In this document: positions 31,400 to 34,185 of the stretch, one piece after another
How positions within the stretch are numbered: position 1 is the first letter of the stretch
Layout of the letters: the number at the start of each line of letters is the position of its first letter
From: Micavibrio sp. UBA7689
Lineage (GTDB): Bacteria > Pseudomonadota > Alphaproteobacteria > Micavibrionales > Micavibrionaceae
Length of the DNA stretch: 34,185 bases
NCBI GenBank assembly: GCA_002482805.1
Contig: DLGR01000037.1
Span: 650 to 34,834, forward strand
Reading direction: 5' to 3'
Position numbers and translations under genes: made by a program
Notes under the pieces: model-generated
The model's database searches: none
Told to the model about the DNA's origin: nothing
Seen by the model: only the letters and a program-made list of their open reading frames with translations

Positions 31400-32005
31400 T
31401 TGGTATTAGACGCTCTCATCCCCTTTCTTATCACCTGTATGCTGATCGAGTTAACGCCTGGTCCGAACATGACCTATATCGCGCTGGTCAGTTCCATGCA
31501 CGGGCGCAAAGCCGGATTTTCTATTGTCGCGGGTGTGGCGTGCGGGTTGTTTCTAATAGGCCTGATAGCACTGGGCGGTGCTTCGCTGATTTTGCAAAAT
31601 GCAGGTTTGTATGAGGCGCTGCGATGGGGCGGCGTTTTGTATCTTTTATGGCTGGCCTATGATCTTTGGCGAAACACGGATGAGCCCGAGAATGTCCGGA
31701 ATGCAGGCCGCCGTTATTTTACCCGCGGGTTTGTGACCAATATCCTTAACCCCAAGGCGATTATTTTCTACGTCACTGTGTTTCCGTCTTATGTCACGCG
31801 CGATGGGAATTTGTGGATGCATTTTCTTCCCATGATCGCATTGTATGTGGCGGTGGCCACTGCCATACATACAGCGCTTGTTGTATTCGGGGCAAAATTG
31901 GAACCGTTTTTCAACGACAAGCGCCGCGAAAAACAATCACGCATATTTTTTACCGTCGCCCTGATAGTTGTGGCGGTATGGTTCGGGTTTGCCACCGCAA
32001 GGTGA
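31400..32005 (+). CDS. LysE/RhtB family amino-acid exporter
   Basis: This 201-residue membrane protein with about six helices matches the LysE/RhtB/CadD translocator superfamily. It has the signature LIELTPGPNMTYIALVSSMHGRKAG near the start, then GGVLYLLWLAYDLWR, FTRGFVTNILNPKAIIFYVT and a final helix pair. It presumably exports an amino acid or analogue. The start is TTG at 31400 with AAAGG 11 bases upstream, because the family begins only a few residues before LIPFLIT. The frame is open to a TTG at 31349 with no ribosome-binding site. Confidence 0.88.
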   Translation: MVLDALIPFLITCMLIELTPGPNMTYIALVSSMHGRKAGFSIVAGVACGLFLIGLIALGGASLILQNAGLYEALRWGGVLYLLWLAYDLWRNTDEPENVRNAGRRYFTRGFVTNILNPKAIIFYVTVFPSYVTRDGNLWMHFLPMIALYVAVATAIHTALVVFGAKLEPFFNDKRREKQSRIFFTVALIVVAVWFGFATAR

Positions 32006-32479
32006 TCAGCTTTCATAAGCTTCCTTGAGTTTTTCGATATCCAGTTTTTCCATGGTCAGGACGGCGGCCATCACCTTGTCGCGTTTGGCGGCGACTTCAT
32101 CACGCATCATGTCGGCTATAATCGAAGGTGTTACCTGCCATGACACGCCGAATTTGTCTTCGAGCCAGCCGCATTGGCCGGGTTTTCCGCCTTCGGACAA
32201 TTTTTCCCAAAGACGGTCCACTTCTTTTTGTGTGTCGCAATTTATGCGCAAAGAAATGGCGGGGCAAAATTTGAAATCAGCGCCGCCGTTCAATGCCATG
32301 AATTCCTGCCCTTCGATTTCAAAGATGATGAGCATGACCGAACCTGTTTTGCCGTGAGGGTTGGTATCGCCATAGGGTACGATATCCTTGATCCGCGCAT
32401 TTTTGAAAATGGAGATGTAATGATTGACCGCTTCTTCGGCCCGGCCATTGAACCATAAACAGGGGCTGATTTTTTCCAA
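32006..32479 (-). CDS. VOC family protein (3-demethylubiquinone methyltransferase-like fold, PhnB type)
   Basis: This 157-residue glyoxalase/bleomycin-resistance superfamily protein is of the PhnB / 3-dmu-9_3-mt type. Typical segments are ISPCLWFNGRAEEAVNHYIS, MLIIFEIEGQEFMALNGG, FKFCPAISLRINCDTQKEVD and LEDKFGVSWQVTP. No methyltransferase activity is expected despite the family name; the substrate is unknown. The start is a TTG with AAAGGAG 8 bases upstream; the nearby ATG at 32484 is in another frame. It follows the TrmB-family regulator by 52 bases on the same strand and may be co-transcribed. Confidence 0.85.
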   Translation of the reverse strand: MEKISPCLWFNGRAEEAVNHYISIFKNARIKDIVPYGDTNPHGKTGSVMLIIFEIEGQEFMALNGGADFKFCPAISLRINCDTQKEVDRLWEKLSEGGKPGQCGWLEDKFGVSWQVTPSIIADMMRDEVAAKRDKVMAAVLTMEKLDIEKLKEAYES

Positions 32480-32531
32480 GACATAAACTCCTTTATAACC
32501 AATTCAACGATTTGAAAGGCTTTTTGTTCCT

Positions 32532-33296
32532 TCAAGGTTTGGCGATGTTCCAGAGCATTTTATGTATCAGGCGCATGGAATCGGCGATCACGCTGCTCCG
32601 TATAATCACGCCGCCGATCGGTTCCACCGCCGTATAGATCATCACCGTATCGCCGCAGATTTCCAATTCCGCGTGGAAGGGGAATTCTTTGTCCGGAATA
32701 AAACGCGATTCCCGCAAATTTTCAGGAGAATTCATCCAGTGTTTTTCTTTCCTGCTGCTTTCCGGCGCGATTGGTTTGAACCAGCATTTGAGACGTTTGC
32801 GCCGTTCGATGAAATCGCGCTGCCAGTCGGAATAGACAAGCTTTGTTTTCGCGCCGTTACCGATGGCCAGCAAATGGCCGCGATCGCCTTCGCGCGGTGT
32901 ACTGCGGATGGTCAGAAGCATCTGGTCGTATGCTTTACGCAGGCCTTCATAGCCGTGATAAAATTGAGAATCCATGATGCCTTCGCGTTCTGTCAGGCGC
33001 GAGAGCATCGGCATGGCGGCGCGCATATCATCCAGCAACAATTCCTGTTTTGCCACGATATCTTCGGGACGAGACGCGACATAGACGAAGCGTTTGTCGT
33101 GTTTCCTGCGCGCGATGTAACCCATCGAGATGAGCCGTTTGAGCGAAAGATCTATCGAAGATCTGTTGAAAGTGGTTTTTTTCACCAGTTCGTGGACGTA
33201 GTTGCCCGCCGGTTGGGCCAGACAAGTGGTATAAACCGCGATATCTATTTTTTTAAGGCCCGCACGGGCCAATGTTTGCAGGGCATCTGAAGCCAT
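32532..33296 (-). CDS. TrmB-family winged-helix transcriptional regulator
   Basis: This 254-residue protein has an N-terminal TrmB-like winged helix at about residues 5-75: LARAGLKKIDIAVYTTCLAQ, then VKKTTFNRSSIDLSLKRLIS, MGYIARRKHDKRFVYVASRP. A coiled linker and an effector-type domain containing YHGYEGLRKAYDQMLLTIR follow. TrmB proteins in archaea sense sugars; the ligand here is unknown. No ribosome-binding site precedes the ATG. A promoter-like TGTAAA-N17-TATTTT ends 6 bases before it, overlapped by a perfect inverted repeat, so autoregulation is likely. It diverges from an outer-membrane protein gene. Confidence 0.82.
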   Translation of the reverse strand: MASDALQTLARAGLKKIDIAVYTTCLAQPAGNYVHELVKKTTFNRSSIDLSLKRLISMGYIARRKHDKRFVYVASRPEDIVAKQELLLDDMRAAMPMLSRLTEREGIMDSQFYHGYEGLRKAYDQMLLTIRSTPREGDRGHLLAIGNGAKTKLVYSDWQRDFIERRKRLKCWFKPIAPESSRKEKHWMNSPENLRESRFIPDKEFPFHAELEICGDTVMIYTAVEPIGGVIIRSSVIADSMRLIHKMLWNIAKP

Positions 33297-33302
33297 TGTG
33301 AT

Positions 33303-33327
33303 AAAATAACATAAAAAATGTTATTTT
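33303..33327. promoter_or_regulatory. Perfect 10-base inverted repeat, probable regulator operator
   Basis: AAAATAACAT-AAAAA-ATGTTATTTT is a perfect dyad. Its left arm contains the -10 (TATTTT on the minus strand, 33308-33303) of the TrmB-family gene. Its right arm touches the -35 hexamer (33326-33331) shared by the two divergent promoters. A protein bound here could control both genes. Confidence 0.65.
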
Positions 33328-33354
33328 TACATTAAGTTCAGATATCTGTACAAA
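33326..33354 (+). promoter_or_regulatory. Candidate promoter of the outer-membrane protein gene
   Basis: TTTACA (33326-33331), a 17-base spacer and TACAAA (33349-33354) resemble a sigma-70 promoter. The spacer ends with the palindrome CAGATATCTG (33339-33348), a second possible operator. The complement of TTTACA is the -35 of the divergent TrmB-family gene, so the two promoters share this element. Confidence 0.45.
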
Positions 33355-33392
33355 CCATTTCCATATTTAAAACATTGGAAAGAGGGTTTGAT

Positions 33393-34185
33393 ATGTCCAA
33401 GAATTCATTACGTTTTGCTATGGCCGCCGCGGCCACAGCTTTGACCGCACAGCTTACAACAGAGAGTGCGTTCGCACAGGAAGCGGAACAACAACCATTG
33501 GTGTCGGGTACGGCGCGTCTTCACGCCGCGACGCTGGCCGACGGGGATATCAAATTCACGGAATTGCCGGAGCTCAGCGCGAATTTCCACATAAGCGAGC
33601 GTTTGTCGCTGGCCACGTCCGTCAATCTGATCGCGCCCGCAGGGGAAAACGCGCTCACGGATTTCGGTTCCACCGATCCGCGCATCGATGATTTTTTTCT
33701 GCGCTATACCGACGGCGATGTGACGGTTAATGCCGGTCAACTCGAATTCCTGATGGACCGTTCGTTCGGTGAAGTGTGGACGGCATCTGGTGTGGGATAT
33801 ATTGCGCCGCAGATTATCGATGAATCATCGTTCGCCCAGCATGCGGTGGCGCGTGTTGTCGGTGCACAGGTGGAATATAGCCGCGATATTGGCGGCGGCA
33901 ACGCGCTTTATATGTCCGCAGGTGCGGGCAAGCAAAGCGGCGGTGATCCGCTCCAGCACATGGCAATGGCGCGTCTGACGCATTCTTTCGAAAGCGGCGC
34001 AACGCTGGGCGGCACGATCCAGCATATGAGCCGCGATGCAGGCGGCGCGGTGAACGAGCAGGGGTTGTTCGCTATTGCGCAAGCCTCCATGCCGATCAAC
34101 GAACAGTTCGGTTTGCGCGGTGATGTAGAGCTCGGTGCGATTTCGAATGTCGGCGGTGTGCGCGGCGAAGACGGCACGTTCACGG
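33393..34185 (+). CDS. Predicted outer-membrane beta-barrel protein, 3' end outside window
   Basis: The frame stays open to the window edge (264 codons seen). The first 28 residues form a signal peptide (MAAAATALTAQL core, then SAFA-QE cleavage). The mature part shows alternating polar/hydrophobic strands and many Gly and Ala (LYMSAGAGKQSGGDP, ARLTHSFESGATLGGTIQ, QFGLRGDVELG), as in porins and other outer-membrane barrels. GGAAAGAGGG lies about 7 bases before the ATG. Its channel specificity cannot be told from the visible part. It diverges from the TrmB-family regulator, probably its controller. Confidence 0.75.
   Translation, partial: MSKNSLRFAMAAAATALTAQLTTESAFAQEAEQQPLVSGTARLHAATLADGDIKFTELPELSANFHISERLSLATSVNLIAPAGENALTDFGSTDPRIDDFFLRYTDGDVTVNAGQLEFLMDRSFGEVWTASGVGYIAPQIIDESSFAQHAVARVVGAQVEYSRDIGGGNALYMSAGAGKQSGGDPLQHMAMARLTHSFESGATLGGTIQHMSRDAGGAVNEQGLFAIAQASMPINEQFGLRGDVELGAISNVGGVRGEDGTFT

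Overview
The window is chromosomal DNA from an alphaproteobacterium that I cannot name to genus. The base composition looks balanced, but I did not compute it. The assignment rests on the following: the gene order serS, pcm, LysM/M23 lipoprotein, yajC, secD, secF, Mth938-like, NDUFAF6-like; a perfect GTTC-N7-GTTC LexA box, the alphaproteobacterial SOS operator; a CtrA-like DNA-binding domain; the NDGIN/PQLHFEIR form of NlpD; and the split gcvPA/gcvPB glycine decarboxylase. Genes are packed tightly, often with 4-base start/stop overlaps. No stretch over about 160 bases lacks a gene. I see no insertion sequence, CRISPR array, rRNA or integrase.

Layout. At the left edge is the 5' end of a tRNA-Leu (minus), then a short hypothetical gene and a stand-alone CtrA-type winged-helix protein (both minus). 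lipB (plus) converges on an N-formylglutamate amidohydrolase gene (minus), which shares a compact divergent promoter region with serS. From serS to about 11.8 kb runs a plus-strand envelope and secretion block: pcm, an NlpD-like lipoprotein, two small hypothetical genes, yajC-secD-secF, a Pro/Ala-rich peptidoglycan-binding lipoprotein, an Mth938/NDUFAF3-like gene and a TerC-family gene, closed by a strong terminator. sodB (minus) and an NDUFAF6-like gene (plus) follow. Next come an alpha/beta hydrolase coupled to trmFO (minus), a secreted protein of unknown role (plus), an SOS-boxed Y-family DNA polymerase (minus), a hypothetical gene and a lipoprotein gene.

From 19.2 to 23.85 kb lies a complete glycine cleavage operon, gcvT-gcvH-gcvPA-gcvPB (minus), with an MliC-like lysozyme-inhibitor lipoprotein gene at its end. 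Divergent from gcvT is a 32-residue Cys/His-tailed peptide gene, followed by a glycine-zipper protein; each of these two has its own terminator. Then come a phage-like hypothetical gene (minus), rimO with an upstream small-gene frame that runs on into it, a DJ-1/PfpI protein, and a protein resembling DnaA domain IV.

The right end holds an orphan NodT-family efflux outer-membrane lipoprotein with a TetR-type palindrome upstream, a class I methyltransferase diverging from a LysE exporter, and a VOC protein downstream of a TrmB-family regulator. The regulator diverges from an outer-membrane beta-barrel gene cut by the window edge; a perfect 10-base inverted repeat lies in the shared promoter. 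Regulation is the most distinctive theme: several genes have good promoter hexamers ending only 5 to 9 bases before the start codon and no ribosome-binding site, which suggests leaderless mRNAs.
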